Both the position numbers and the translations under genes were made by a program. This document shows, one piece after another, positions 8,048-14,701 of a stretch of DNA of 14,701 nucleotides. Origin of the DNA: Oscillospiraceae bacterium (GTDB lineage: Bacteria > Bacillota_A > Clostridia > Oscillospirales > Oscillospiraceae); assembly GCA_017381835.1 (NCBI GenBank), contig JAFOBK010000022.1:1-14701 (forward strand), in the 5' to 3' direction. Below the pieces are notes generated by a model, which saw only the letters and a program-made list of their open reading frames with translations, did not search any database and was not told the DNA's origin. The stretch's first letter is position 1. Each line of letters starts with the position of its first letter.

Positions 8048-8827
8048 TCAGAAATTCGCCACCTGGGTGGACTTCAGCTGAAGCTGCAATTTGTCAGCGA
8101 TAAGGGCAATAAATTCGGAATTGGTGGGTTTTCCCTTGGTATTGCTGACGGTATACCCGAAGAATCTTTGCAAAGTATCCAGATCGCCTCTGTCCCAGGC
8201 CACTTCAATGGCATGGCGGATGGCACGCTCCACTCTGGAAGGGGTGGTCTGGAAAGTCTTTGCCACCTGAGGGTATAGTACCTTGGTGATGGCATTGATC
8301 ACATCCATATCATTCACCGCAATGATAATGGCCTCCCGCAGGTACTGATAGCCCTTAATATGGGCAGGGACACCGATCTCGTGAATGATAGATGTGACCA
8401 TAGTTTCAATATTGGGTTTGCCGCCGCTGTGAGGCTGAGGCAGGCGCTGGGATTGTCCGCCCCGCAGTTCTTCCAGCCGTTCCGCCACTGCGCTCATATC
8501 GCAGGGTTTGAGCATCAGGTACTGCACCCCTAAATTGGCTGCGGCCGATGCCACATAATCGGTAATAAAGCCGGAGGTTGCCAGCACCGCCGGTCTGCGT
8601 TCCATGGTGCTGATGGCCTTCAGCACACCGATTCCATCTTTCTTCGCAAGCATCATATCCAAAACCAAAATCTGCGGCTTAAGTTCCATGATCATGCGGA
8701 CGGCCTGCTCCCCATCGTTGGCTGTCCCCAGGATTCGGAAGCCCTCAGAGCGCTGCAATGTGGCGACCAGGCTGCTGCAAAATTCTTCCGTATTGTCTGC
8801 AATCATAACGGTTGTTTGATTATCCAT
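8048..8827 (-). CDS. spo0A: Sporulation master response regulator Spo0A
   Basis: This 259-residue DNA-binding response regulator, when phosphorylated, switches cells into endospore formation. The receiver domain (about 1-120) has acidic Asp11, phospho-acceptor Asp57 in LVLD, Thr84 and Lys107 in LMLKP. A linker (about 121-140) leads to the Spo0A effector domain (about 142-255) with recognition helix [18 protein letters not shown] (195-212). Length and architecture match full-length Spo0A. The start at 8827 has a strong AAGGAGAGGA site; a longer frame from 8890 is possible but has no support. The gene is alone, divergent from a peptidase operon, with a sigma-A-type promoter and a Spo0A box upstream, which suggests autoregulation. 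No clear terminator was seen downstream. Confidence 0.98.
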   Translation of the reverse strand: MDNQTTVMIADNTEEFCSSLVATLQRSEGFRILGTANDGEQAVRMIMELKPQILVLDMMLAKKDGIGVLKAISTMERRPAVLATSGFITDYVASAAANLGVQYLMLKPCDMSAVAERLEELRGGQSQRLPQPHSGGKPNIETMVTSIIHEIGVPAHIKGYQYLREAIIIAVNDMDVINAITKVLYPQVAKTFQTTPSRVERAIRHAIEVAWDRGDLDTLQRFFGYTVSNTKGKPTNSEFIALIADKLQLQLKSTQVANF

Positions 8828-8894
8828 AAATATCCTCTCCTTCTGAAGAATGATCCCCTGCATTGCCATGAAGGCATCTCGATGCGACACCTAT

Positions 8895-8923
8895 AATTTA
8901 GCATACGCCGTTCCTTTTTGCAA
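8895..8923 (-). promoter_or_regulatory. Sigma-A-type promoter for spo0A
   Basis: On the minus strand, TTGCAA (8918-8923) and TAAATT (8895-8900) are separated by 17 bp. Transcription would start about 60 bases before the spo0A ATG. No clean sigma-H promoter was recognised. Confidence 0.55.
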
Positions 8924-8942
8924 GGAAATACGAAAATAATCG

Positions 8943-8949
8943 TTCGACA
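8943..8949 (-). promoter_or_regulatory. Perfect Spo0A box upstream of spo0A
   Basis: The minus strand reads TTTGTCGAA, an exact match to the 0A-box core TGNCGAA, about 20 bp upstream of the predicted -35 element. A one-mismatch copy (AGTCGAA) lies at 9002-9008 and a two-mismatch copy (GATCGAA) at 8992-8998, between the two divergent promoters. Confidence 0.65.
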
Positions 8950-9027
8950 AAAACCGCCTTTTATCTTTTAAATTTGCAGTTTTTCCAACTTTTCGATCGT
9001 TTTCGACTTGTGGAAAAATCCCCACTG

Positions 9028-9057
9028 TTGACTGTCTAAGCAAAGTTGATGTATAAT
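9028..9057 (+). promoter_or_regulatory. Strong sigma-A promoter for the peptidase operon
   Basis: TTGACT (9028-9033) and a perfect TATAAT (9052-9057) are separated by 18 bp. The -10 ends 31 bp before the ATG of the oligoendopeptidase gene. A Spo0A-box-like site at 9002-9008 lies about 20 bp upstream of the -35 element. Confidence 0.8.
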
Positions 9058-9088
9058 AACAGAAAATCCATTGGGGAGGAAAAACACC

Positions 9089-10840
9089 ATGAACGAAGTA
9101 TGGAATTTAAGCGTCATTTATGCAGGTTTTGAGGATCCTGCCTTTGATGCGGATCTTAATAAGCTGAAAGAGCAGGCTGCCGCTTATGCCGAGTGCACCG
9201 CGAAATTGGCGCAAACCGATCCGCTGGAAGGTCTGAAGTCCTGCATTACCCTGGAAGAGGAAATTACCCTTCTGGCCAACAAATTGGCAGAGTATGCCAT
9301 GCTGCGGCAGAGCGCCGACGCAAGAGATGCCCAGGCCGGTTCTCAGATCGGCAGAGTGATGGCTGTGATCAGCGGTCTTGCCGCGCCTCAGGCTGCCTTC
9401 AAGGATTGGGCCAGCAAACTGCCGAATCTCATGGAGCTGGTGACCGGCGATGAGATGTTGAAAGAATACACCTTCCTCTTTGAAAATCTTGCCAAATCCA
9501 GTAAGTATCTGCTGAGCGGCCAGGCAGAAGCTGTCATGGCCAAGCTGCATCTTTCCGGCGGTAACGCCTGGAGCGACCTCCACGGCTATATCACCTCCAC
9601 CGTACCCGTCACTTACCGGGGTAAGACCATCAACCTGTCCGCCGTCCGCAACCTGGCCTACGATCCCGATCCCCAGGTTCGTAAGGACGCTTATGATGCC
9701 GAGATCGCCTGCTATGACCGGATCAAGGATGCCGCCGCATTTGCGCTGAACTCCATTAAGCTGGAGACCCTGTCCGACTGCGAGCTGCGTGGCTACGCAT
9801 CCCCCCTGGCACGCACCCTGGATCACGCCAATATGGAGCAGGCAACTTTGGATGCCATGCTGAGTGCTATGGATGAGTACTCTCCCAAGTTCTGGCAGTA
9901 TCTGAAGGCAAAGGGCAAGGCTCTGGGTCACGAAAACGGCCTTCCCTGGTATGATCTGTTCGCACCTATGGGTAAGTCCTCCACCAAGTTCACCACCCAG
10001 GAATCCAAGGATTTCCTGGTGGAACAGTTTGAGGGCTTTAACCCCGACGAGGCGAAAATGATTGCCGATGCCTTCGATCAGGAGTGGATCGATTTCTTCC
10101 CCAGAGAGGGCAAGGCTGGCGGCGCATTCTGCGCCGGTGTGGAAGCCATCGGCCAAAGCCGTATCCTCACCAACTTTGACGGTGCCTTCGGCGATGTGGT
10201 CACCCTGGCTCACGAGCTGGGTCATGCCTGGCACAATGAGTGCATCAAGGATCACAGAGCGCTGAATCACGATTACTCCATGCCCCTGGCAGAAACCGCA
10301 TCCACCTTTAATGAGTGCGTGGTCATGGCTTCCGCCATCAAGAAGGCCGCCGATGACCAGGAAAAGCTGGCGCTGATCGAATCCCAGCTGCAGGATGCTA
10401 CCCAGATCATCTGCGATATCTACTCCCGTTTCCGCTTTGAAAAGTCCGTCTTTGAGAAGCGGCCCGAGGAATTCATGCATGCGGACACCCTCTGCAACCT
10501 GATGCTGGATGCCCAGAAGGCCTCCTACGGTGACGGCCTGGATCCTGAAGTTCTGCACCCCTACATGTGGGTCTGCAAGGGTCACTACTACGGCCCCACC
10601 TATTACAACTTCCCCTACGCCTTCGGCGGTCTGTTCGCAAGAGGCCTCTATGCCCAGTACGAACAGGAGGGTGAGGCATTCATCCCCAAGTACAATAAGC
10701 TGCTCTACACCACCCCCATCGCTACTGCTGAGGATGTTGCCAAGGTTGCGGATATTGACCTGACCGACAAGGCCTTCTGGAGAGGCGCGCTGCAGACCAT
10801 CGCAGATCAGATCGATCTGTTCTGTGAACTGGTAAAATAA
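9089..10840 (+). CDS. pepF: M3B family oligoendopeptidase (PepF-like)
   Basis: This 583-residue cytosolic zinc metallopeptidase would cut short oligopeptides, usually after uptake or during protein turnover. The catalytic domain carries HELGH (375-379) with zinc ligands His375 and His379 and catalytic Glu376. The third ligand is probably Glu402, just before the conserved TASTFNE. A late GHYYGPTYYNFPYAFG block matches the substrate-binding region of the family. The N-terminal half is helical, as in PepF. The start at 9089 has a GGGGAGG site; an earlier TTG at 9071 overlaps that site and is unlikely. An M18 aminopeptidase gene follows 11 bp later and shares the promoter at 9028-9057. The symbol is by family; the exact subfamily was not tested. 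Confidence 0.95.
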   Translation: MNEVWNLSVIYAGFEDPAFDADLNKLKEQAAAYAECTAKLAQTDPLEGLKSCITLEEEITLLANKLAEYAMLRQSADARDAQAGSQIGRVMAVISGLAAPQAAFKDWASKLPNLMELVTGDEMLKEYTFLFENLAKSSKYLLSGQAEAVMAKLHLSGGNAWSDLHGYITSTVPVTYRGKTINLSAVRNLAYDPDPQVRKDAYDAEIACYDRIKDAAAFALNSIKLETLSDCELRGYASPLARTLDHANMEQATLDAMLSAMDEYSPKFWQYLKAKGKALGHENGLPWYDLFAPMGKSSTKFTTQESKDFLVEQFEGFNPDEAKMIADAFDQEWIDFFPREGKAGGAFCAGVEAIGQSRILTNFDGAFGDVVTLAHELGHAWHNECIKDHRALNHDYSMPLAETASTFNECVVMASAIKKAADDQEKLALIESQLQDATQIICDIYSRFRFEKSVFEKRPEEFMHADTLCNLMLDAQKASYGDGLDPEVLHPYMWVCKGHYYGPTYYNFPYAFGGLFARGLYAQYEQEGEAFIPKYNKLLYTTPIATAEDVAKVADIDLTDKAFWRGALQTIADQIDLFCELVK

Positions 10841-10851
10841 GGAGAATATTT

Positions 10852-12135
10852 ATGGATACTAGAATCAACGGTTTAATGGAATATCTGGACGCTTCCCGCA
10901 GCGTATTTCACGCTGTAGAAGGTCTGCGTACGATTTTGGAAAAGGCCGGTTATACCCGGCTGCAGGAGAGCGGCAAATGGGAACTGATCCCCGGTGGTAA
11001 GTACTACATGACCCGGGGGGGTGCTTCCATTATGGCCTTCCGCATTCCCGAAGCTGCCCCCAAGGGCTTCCTCATGAGCGCCAGCCATGCGGATCGTCCC
11101 TGCTTTAAGGTAAAGGAAAACGGTGAGCTTGCCGGCAAGTACACCCGCCTGGCTGTGGAGCGTTACGGCGGCATGCTGATGGGTCCCTGGCTGGACAGAC
11201 CTCTGTCCATTGCCGGCAGAGTGCTGGTGCAGACCGAAAAGGGTATGGAAACCAAGCTCATTGACATCGACCGTGATCTGCTTCTCATTCCCAATGTGGC
11301 CATCCACATGAACCGGAAGGCTAACGACGGTTACACCTGGAATCCCGCTGTGGATCTGCTGCCTCTCATGGGCGGCGCGGATGCCAAGGGCAAGCTGAAC
11401 ACGCTGCTGGAAGAAGCTGCGGTTGGTAAGATCCTGGGTCACGATCTGTTCCTGTATGTCCGTCAGAAGGCAGCTGTTTGGGGTCTGGAGGAAGAATTCC
11501 TCTCCAGCGCCGCGCTGGATGACCTGGAGTGCGCTTACTGCTGCACGGAAGGCTTCCTGAATGCAGCGGATACCGCAGCCGTTCCCGTTCTGTGCGTCTT
11601 TGACAGTGAAGAGGTCGGCTCTTCCTCCGTTCAGGGTGCCGCTTCCGACCTGCTGGAAAACCTGCTGGCTCGCATCTGTAAGGCATGTGACTGGGATCTG
11701 ATGGAAATGCTCAGTAACTCTTTCATGATTTCCGCAGACAACGCCCACGCAATTCATCCCAACCATCCCGAATTTGCGGATGCTACCAACGCGCCCGTTG
11801 TCAATAACGGTGTGGTGCTGAAGTTCAATGCCAACCAGCGTTACTGTACCGACGGTGTTTCCGGCGCTGTCTTCCGCAAGGCCTGCGAGAAGGTAAATGT
11901 ACCCGTCCAGAGCTACTACAACCGTGCAGACCTCCCCGGCGGCTCTACCCTGGGTAATATCTCTCTGTGCCATGTGTCCGTACCCACCGCGGACATCGGC
12001 CTGCCTCAGCTGGCTATGCACTCCTGCTATGAAACAGCCGGTGTGAAGGACGCAGGTTATCTCATGGATGCCATGGCTTCCTATTACGGCCAGGCCATCG
12101 CCTGCCCCGCCGACGGCTGCTACGAATTCATCTAA
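10852..12135 (+). CDS. M18 family aminopeptidase (aspartyl aminopeptidase-like)
   Basis: This 427-residue cytosolic di-zinc aminopeptidase would remove N-terminal residues from peptides, in this family often acidic ones. The expected metal and catalytic residues are visible: His79 and Asp81 in SASHAD, Asp223/224 in AALDDL, the Glu pair 253-254 in FDSEEVGS, Asp296 in ISADNAHA and His390 in AMHSCYETAG. Length fits the family. The ATG has a GGAG site and lies 11 bp after the oligoendopeptidase stop, so the two act as an operon that takes oligopeptides down to amino acids. A strong terminator follows. It resembles enzymes annotated apeB, but the symbol is left open. Confidence 0.95.
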   Translation: MDTRINGLMEYLDASRSVFHAVEGLRTILEKAGYTRLQESGKWELIPGGKYYMTRGGASIMAFRIPEAAPKGFLMSASHADRPCFKVKENGELAGKYTRLAVERYGGMLMGPWLDRPLSIAGRVLVQTEKGMETKLIDIDRDLLLIPNVAIHMNRKANDGYTWNPAVDLLPLMGGADAKGKLNTLLEEAAVGKILGHDLFLYVRQKAAVWGLEEEFLSSAALDDLECAYCCTEGFLNAADTAAVPVLCVFDSEEVGSSSVQGAASDLLENLLARICKACDWDLMEMLSNSFMISADNAHAIHPNHPEFADATNAPVVNNGVVLKFNANQRYCTDGVSGAVFRKACEKVNVPVQSYYNRADLPGGSTLGNISLCHVSVPTADIGLPQLAMHSCYETAGVKDAGYLMDAMASYYGQAIACPADGCYEFI

Positions 12136-12146
12136 CCCTATAAAAC

Positions 12147-12182
12147 AAAAGAGCCAAGCTGCAATGCAGCTTGGCTCTTTTT
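12147..12182. terminator. Strong, probably bidirectional intrinsic terminator
   Basis: Left arm AAAAGAGCCAAGCTGC (12147-12162) pairs perfectly over 16 bp with 12166-12181 around an AAT loop, and is followed by T-rich sequence to the right. The A-rich left flank gives a T-tract on the opposite strand. It sits between two convergent operons, 12 bp after the aminopeptidase stop and 4 bp before the stop of the leftward 67-aa gene. Confidence 0.93.
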
Positions 12183-12185
12183 CCT

Positions 12186-12389
12186 TTAATCTTCTTTATC
12201 CTTTTCAGATTCTTTGCGTTTCTTTGCGTCCAGGAGGGCGCCGAGGCAGACACCGATGCCGAGGCCGATACCCATACCGGTTGCCAGATTATCCGTAGCC
12301 GTGCCAATGGCTACACCAATGGACATACCCAGGCACATGCCGATGGGCAGGTAATGGGTCTTGTCTTCAGCTTTCTGCTTATCGTCCAT
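12186..12389 (-). CDS. Small glycine-zipper membrane protein, function unknown
   Basis: This 67-residue protein has a charged N-terminus (1-11), two hydrophobic segments rich in small residues (about 14-32 and 36-53) with repeated G-x3-G spacing (GMCLGMSIGVAIG and GMGIGLGIGVCLG), and a Lys/Glu-rich tail. The pattern predicts a tightly packed two-helix membrane hairpin. The ATG has an AAGGGA site about 9 bases upstream. It is the last gene of a leftward run and ends at a terminator. No function is recognised; similar small proteins are common in Firmicutes. Confidence 0.8.
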   Translation of the reverse strand: MDDKQKAEDKTHYLPIGMCLGMSIGVAIGTATDNLATGMGIGLGIGVCLGALLDAKKRKESEKDKED

Positions 12390-12406
12390 AAAATATTATC
12401 CCTTTC

Positions 12407-12664
12407 TCACAAAAACACTTTTGCTTTACCGGGTTTCTCCTCACAATAAAGCACTGTCACCGAGCTACCAACTGCAGGTACTGGATCATTGGCACCGATC
12501 CATTTTCTTTTGAAGTAGGTTTTACCGTTCACGGCATACTGCACCTTGATGATATGAGGAAAGATTGCGCCATCCAAAGGACCGGTTCTCACCGGCTTTG
12601 TATTGATCTTCAGCCACCACTGCTTCTGCACGGAAATGACCGTTCCAATCGTTTCTTTATTCAT
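12407..12664 (-). CDS. Uncharacterised 85-aa protein, DUF3592-like beta fold possible
   Basis: The protein is short and beta-rich, with no signal peptide or membrane segment. It starts with GTVISVQKQWWLKINTKP, followed by a VQYAVNGKTYFKRKW strand pair, a PVPAVGSSVTVLY segment and a basic end (EEKPGKAKVFL). The order 'V-Y-V-G-x-Y ... P-x-VG-x-V-V-Y-P-KA' recalls small DUF3592-type domains, but this is a loose resemblance. The ATG has a strong AGGGGGAG site and lies 11 bp after the TVP38-like gene, so it is cotranscribed with it. Function unknown. Confidence 0.8.
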   Translation of the reverse strand: MNKETIGTVISVQKQWWLKINTKPVRTGPLDGAIFPHIIKVQYAVNGKTYFKRKWIGANDPVPAVGSSVTVLYCEEKPGKAKVFL

Positions 12665-12675
12665 AAAATCTCCCC

Positions 12676-13350
12676 CTATGATTGTTTTTTCTTTAAGTAC
12701 CGGTTATATGCCACCATGCCCAGTGCGCTGAGAAGGCCGGTGATACCGTAGAGGATCACTGCACCTATATAACGCTCCTGGCCCAGCAGGTGGCCGCCGA
12801 AGGTGGAGGTGATCACCGAAGGAATCCTGGCCACCAGAGAAAGAAGAAGAAATGTCCGCAACCGGATATCCGTCAGACCCACGAAGTAGGTCAGCAGGTC
12901 TTTGGGCGTTCCGGGAATGAAAAACACGAGAAAAATCAGCAGATTCCGCTTTTGCTCTGTGTTGAGAAACCGCAGTTCATTGATTTTCTCCCGGGAAACA
13001 AACACCTCCACCAGCTTCACACCGTAGCGGCGTGTCAGGGCAAAAATCAGCATCGATGCCAGGCAGATGCCCAGATAGCAAATAGCTGTACCCATCCAGG
13101 GGCCGAAAATATAGCCGGCAGCACTTTCCACAATCTCGCCGGGAATCAGGGCGATAAACACCTGCAAAATCTGTAAGCCCAGCAGCACGATCGATCCCAG
13201 AGCACCATAGGAACGGACATACTGCCGGAATCCCTCCCGGGAAAAGGAGCTGAGCCAATTGCTCACAAACAGCGTCAGCAAAATCACCAGCAGCGCCACC
13301 ACCGCCAGGGAGATACCCGCTAAGGTTTTTCGTCTGCGCTCGTAGTCCAA
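12676..13350 (-). CDS. TVP38/TMEM64 (SNARE-associated/DedA-like) membrane protein
   Basis: This 224-residue inner-membrane protein has about six hydrophobic segments (roughly 11-30, 53-70, 85-106, 136-158, 166-183, 196-216). The two re-entrant-loop motifs of the family are recognisable: IPGEIVESAAGYIFGPWMG (69-87) and FFIPGTPKDLLTYFVGL (143-159). Relatives are linked to lipid scrambling or flipping and membrane homeostasis, but this protein's role is unknown. The start is TTG: AAAAGGAG lies 9 bases upstream, and an in-frame TGA just upstream rules out a longer version. The 85-aa and 67-aa genes follow closely, and a palindromic repeat lies between it and the upstream DUF2461 gene. Confidence 0.93.
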   Translation of the reverse strand: MDYERRRKTLAGISLAVVALLVILLTLFVSNWLSSFSREGFRQYVRSYGALGSIVLLGLQILQVFIALIPGEIVESAAGYIFGPWMGTAICYLGICLASMLIFALTRRYGVKLVEVFVSREKINELRFLNTEQKRNLLIFLVFFIPGTPKDLLTYFVGLTDIRLRTFLLLSLVARIPSVITSTFGGHLLGQERYIGAVILYGITGLLSALGMVAYNRYLKKKQS

Positions 13351-13371
13351 GTTCTTTCACTCCTTTTAGGA

Positions 13372-13410
13372 GATTGCCACAACCAGTCTGCAGACTGGTT
13401 TCGCAATGAC
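13372..13410. repeat. 39-bp palindromic intergenic repeat element
   Basis: A perfect 20-bp palindrome (arms AACCAGTCTG at 13381-13390 and its complement at 13391-13400) is flanked by ATTGC (13373-13377) and GCAAT (13403-13407), giving a long near-perfect hairpin. The 'CATTGCGA ... GCAATC' ends resemble dispersed palindromic repeats seen in many bacterial genomes. There is no T-tract, so it is not a normal terminator. It lies in the 66-bp gap between two codirectional genes. Confidence 0.75.
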
Positions 13411-13416
13411 ATATTT

Positions 13417-14058
13417 TTAGAATTTACTGAAATACTCATAAAGGGGAATCAGCTTGGTCAGATGTTCTTTCACCCGCACTGCCAGTTCCGGGCCGAAGGT
13501 CTCCGGGCTGAAGGGTTCCTCAATGACGCAGGCGATCTGCCCCTTCCAGGCAAAGAACCGCTCCAGATCCGGATTATCGGTGGGCTTGGGACGCTTATAA
13601 AGCTCGGCTGTAATAGGCACACCGGTGACCTCTTCTGTTCCCTTGATCAGCTCCAAAAACTGCTGAGGCTGGGCCGTCCACTCCTGCCGCATCCGCTCAA
13701 ACACTGCCGTAGGAGGCTTCCAATAGAAGAAACCGTAGTGGACACCGTCCGGATTGATTTCAAAATACAGGCAGGGATTCTCCGCCCACCATTCCACATC
13801 CTTGCGGATACAGATCCACAGACTCTCTTTATAAGGTAGTGGATGATGCATTCTGGCATCCCGATAGATGCGGCTGACCTTCAAAAGATTTCCCGGCATG
13901 TCCATAAAAGGCTCGAACAGTTCTTGACCCAATGCCTTCATGGGTTCGTATAAGTAGTTTACATAATTTTTCTTATTCTCTGCAAACCACTCCCGGTTAT
14001 TATTCATACGGATGCCCCACAAGAAATCAACGGTCTCGGGGGAAAAGCCTTCAAACAT
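13417..14058 (-). CDS. DUF2461 family protein
   Basis: This 213-residue soluble protein of unknown function fits DUF2461: an N-terminal F-x-FL-x-L-x-NNNREWF-type signature (DFLWGIRMNNNREWFAENKK, 11-30), then a KVSRIYRDARMH block, a YKESLWICIRK segment and a GFFYWKPP strand. Length matches the family. The ATG has a GAGGA site 8 bases upstream and a strong sigma-A promoter. It is the first gene of the leftward run ending at 12186; whether its transcript continues through the palindrome into the TVP38-like gene is not certain, but no other promoter was seen there. Confidence 0.93.
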   Translation of the reverse strand: MFEGFSPETVDFLWGIRMNNNREWFAENKKNYVNYLYEPMKALGQELFEPFMDMPGNLLKVSRIYRDARMHHPLPYKESLWICIRKDVEWWAENPCLYFEINPDGVHYGFFYWKPPTAVFERMRQEWTAQPQQFLELIKGTEEVTGVPITAELYKRPKPTDNPDLERFFAWKGQIACVIEEPFSPETFGPELAVRVKEHLTKLIPLYEYFSKF

Positions 14059-14087
14059 AGTATTGTCCTCGCTTTTGTTTTTTCTTC

Positions 14088-14116
14088 ATCATACAAAGTT
14101 TTCGCCCGCAAGTCAA
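14088..14116 (-). promoter_or_regulatory. Sigma-A promoter for the DUF2461 gene run
   Basis: On the minus strand, TTGACT (14111-14116) and TATGAT (14088-14093) are separated by exactly 17 bp. The -10 lies 29 bp before the DUF2461 start. Confidence 0.85.
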
Positions 14117-14150
14117 TTTGCTCCTATGTAAATTTTCTGTTTCGAAATAC

Positions 14151-14179
14151 TTGTAAAAAGGGCATAAATATGGTAAAGT
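14151..14179 (+). promoter_or_regulatory. Possible sigma-A promoter for the prfC leader
   Basis: TTGTAA (14151-14156) and TAAAGT (14174-14179) are 17 bp apart. Each matches consensus at 4 of 6 positions, so this is a modest prediction. It would give a leader of about 105-110 bases before prfC that contains the short uORF. Confidence 0.4.
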
Positions 14180-14211
14180 GTATTAGTTAAAATGGAAAAA
14201 TATGCGCTGGA

Positions 14212-14291
14212 GGAACAATTATGTACACTTACGGTCCCACGTAGTGTTCCGATAAAGCCCGAATATATCACAAAATAATTATGGAGGAACA
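14212..14291 (+). promoter_or_regulatory. prfC leader with alternative ribosome-site pairing
   Basis: Two near-identical initiation regions, TGGAGGAACAATTATG (14208-14223) and TGGAGGAACATTATG (14282-14296), are 73-74 bases apart. The bases TGTTCC at 14245-14250, immediately after the uORF stop, are complementary to GGAACA in both ribosome sites (14212-14217 and 14286-14291). A further hairpin within the uORF (14226-14246, seven pairs with one bulge) overlaps the same bases. The arrangement fits a translational switch, but this is inferred. Confidence 0.45.
14221..14244 (+). CDS. Seven-codon leader peptide upstream of prfC
   Basis: ATG at 14221 follows a strong GGAGG site with 7-base spacing and encodes MYTYGPT, ending in TAG (14242-14244). 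Its initiation region is almost a copy of that of prfC. The stop codon is one read by RF1 rather than RF2, and a proline codon lies second-last, a context known to slow termination. No database family is known to me; expression is inferred only from the ribosome site and position. Confidence 0.5.
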   Translation: MYTYGPT

Positions 14292-14293
14292 TT

Positions 14294-14701
14294 ATGTCTA
14301 ATTTACGCGAAGAAATCAGCCGCCGCCGGACATTCGCCATTATCTCCCACCCCGACGCCGGTAAAACCACTCTGACTGAAAAATTCCTGCTCTACGGCGG
14401 TGCCATTGCCCAGGCAGGTGTCGTTAAGGGCAAGAAGAATTCCCGTGCTGCCACCTCCGACTGGATGGAGATCGAAAAGCAGCGTGGTATCTCCGTTACC
14501 TCTTCCGTCATGCAGTTCCAGTATGGCGGTTTCTGCATCAACATTCTGGATACCCCCGGCCACCAGGACTTCTCCGAAGATACCTACCGTACCCTGATGG
14601 CTGCCGACTCCGCGGTCATGGTCATTGACGGTGCCAAGGGTGTCGAGCCTCAGACCAGAAAGCTCTTCAAGGTCTGCGCTATGCGTCATATTCCCATCTT
14701 C
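14294..14701 (+). CDS. prfC: Peptide chain release factor 3 (5' part; runs off window)
   Basis: The first 136 of about 530 residues of RF3 are visible. RF3 is a translational GTPase that removes RF1/RF2 from ribosomes after peptide release. The GTPase motifs are P-loop SHPDAGKT (18-25), switch region [16 protein letters not shown] (56-71) and DTPGH (86-90). The [20 protein letters not shown] stretch is characteristic of RF3 rather than EF-G. The ATG at 14294 has a GGAGG site with 6-base spacing. A 7-codon uORF ends 49 bases upstream, and the leader can pair with the ribosome site, which suggests regulation at translation. Confidence 0.95.
   Translation, partial: MSNLREEISRRRTFAIISHPDAGKTTLTEKFLLYGGAIAQAGVVKGKKNSRAATSDWMEIEKQRGISVTSSVMQFQYGGFCINILDTPGHQDFSEDTYRTLMAADSAVMVIDGAKGVEPQTRKLFKVCAMRHIPIF

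Noticed and set aside
9107..10585. Leftward open frame of 492 codons opposite the oligoendopeptidase
   Set aside because: The plus strand encodes a complete M3B peptidase with HELGH and a promoter; the antisense product has no recognisable domain.
10873..12021. Leftward open frame of 382 codons opposite the M18 aminopeptidase
   Set aside because: It is a shadow of a complete metallopeptidase gene and has no ribosome site or domain.
14281..14301. Second mini open frame (MEEHYV) overlapping the prfC start
   Set aside because: Its ATG has no ribosome site upstream and it is made from the prfC ribosome site itself, so it is probably chance.
1..14701. CRISPR array or complete mobile element
   Set aside because: No regularly spaced direct repeats, transposase or IS ends were seen; the only mobile-element trace is the integrase remnant.

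Overview
The window looks like chromosome from an endospore-forming, gut-type Clostridia, most likely an Oscillospirales/Oscillospiraceae relative. It carries a clear Spo0A, a very large secreted protein with the Cys-rich 'PTCTE-G' repeats common in secreted proteins of gut Clostridia, purine-rich AGGAGG-type ribosome sites, and moderate GC content. The taxonomy is inferred; no rRNA is present.

Layout, left to right. (1) Positions 1-7437 hold a leftward gene set: a small XRE-type HTH regulator, then an AMP-forming acyl-CoA synthetase-like ligase whose start overlaps the HTH stop (TGATG), then after 49 bp a giant exported protein that runs off the left edge (1791 codons visible). The giant protein has a signal peptide, an SGNH/GDSL-hydrolase-like domain, a long Ala-rich helical region with two families of internal repeats, a second SGNH-like domain that has lost its catalytic residues, Cys-pair repeats and the start of a C-terminal beta-rich module. 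The long rightward open frames opposite it (one over 1000 codons) are shadows. (2) Positions 7611-7937 hold a decayed tyrosine-recombinase N-terminus preceded by an inverted repeat. (3) At 8048-9088 the sporulation master regulator spo0A points left and shares an intergenic region with a rightward peptidase operon. That region has promoters in both directions and a perfect Spo0A box. (4) Positions 9089-12135 encode an M3B oligoendopeptidase and an M18 aminopeptidase 11 bp apart, a cytosolic peptide-degradation pair that ends at a strong, probably bidirectional terminator. (5) Positions 12186-14058 are a leftward run of four genes: a DUF2461 protein, a TVP38/TMEM64 membrane protein with a TTG start, an 85-aa protein and a 67-aa glycine-zipper protein. 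A 39-bp palindromic element lies between the first two. (6) At the right edge is the start of prfC (release factor RF3), preceded by a leader that contains a 7-codon open frame with its own strong ribosome site.

The two most interesting points are the prfC leader and the giant protein. In the leader, the uORF ribosome site and the prfC ribosome site are near-duplicates, and the six bases right after the uORF stop codon can pair with either. This suggests termination-coupled control of a termination factor. The giant protein combines an active-looking SGNH core with a second, dead copy, separated by roughly 700 residues of repeat-rich helix, and sits in an apparent operon with an acyl-activating enzyme. 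The functional readings are inferences from sequence; the motifs and coordinates were read directly.
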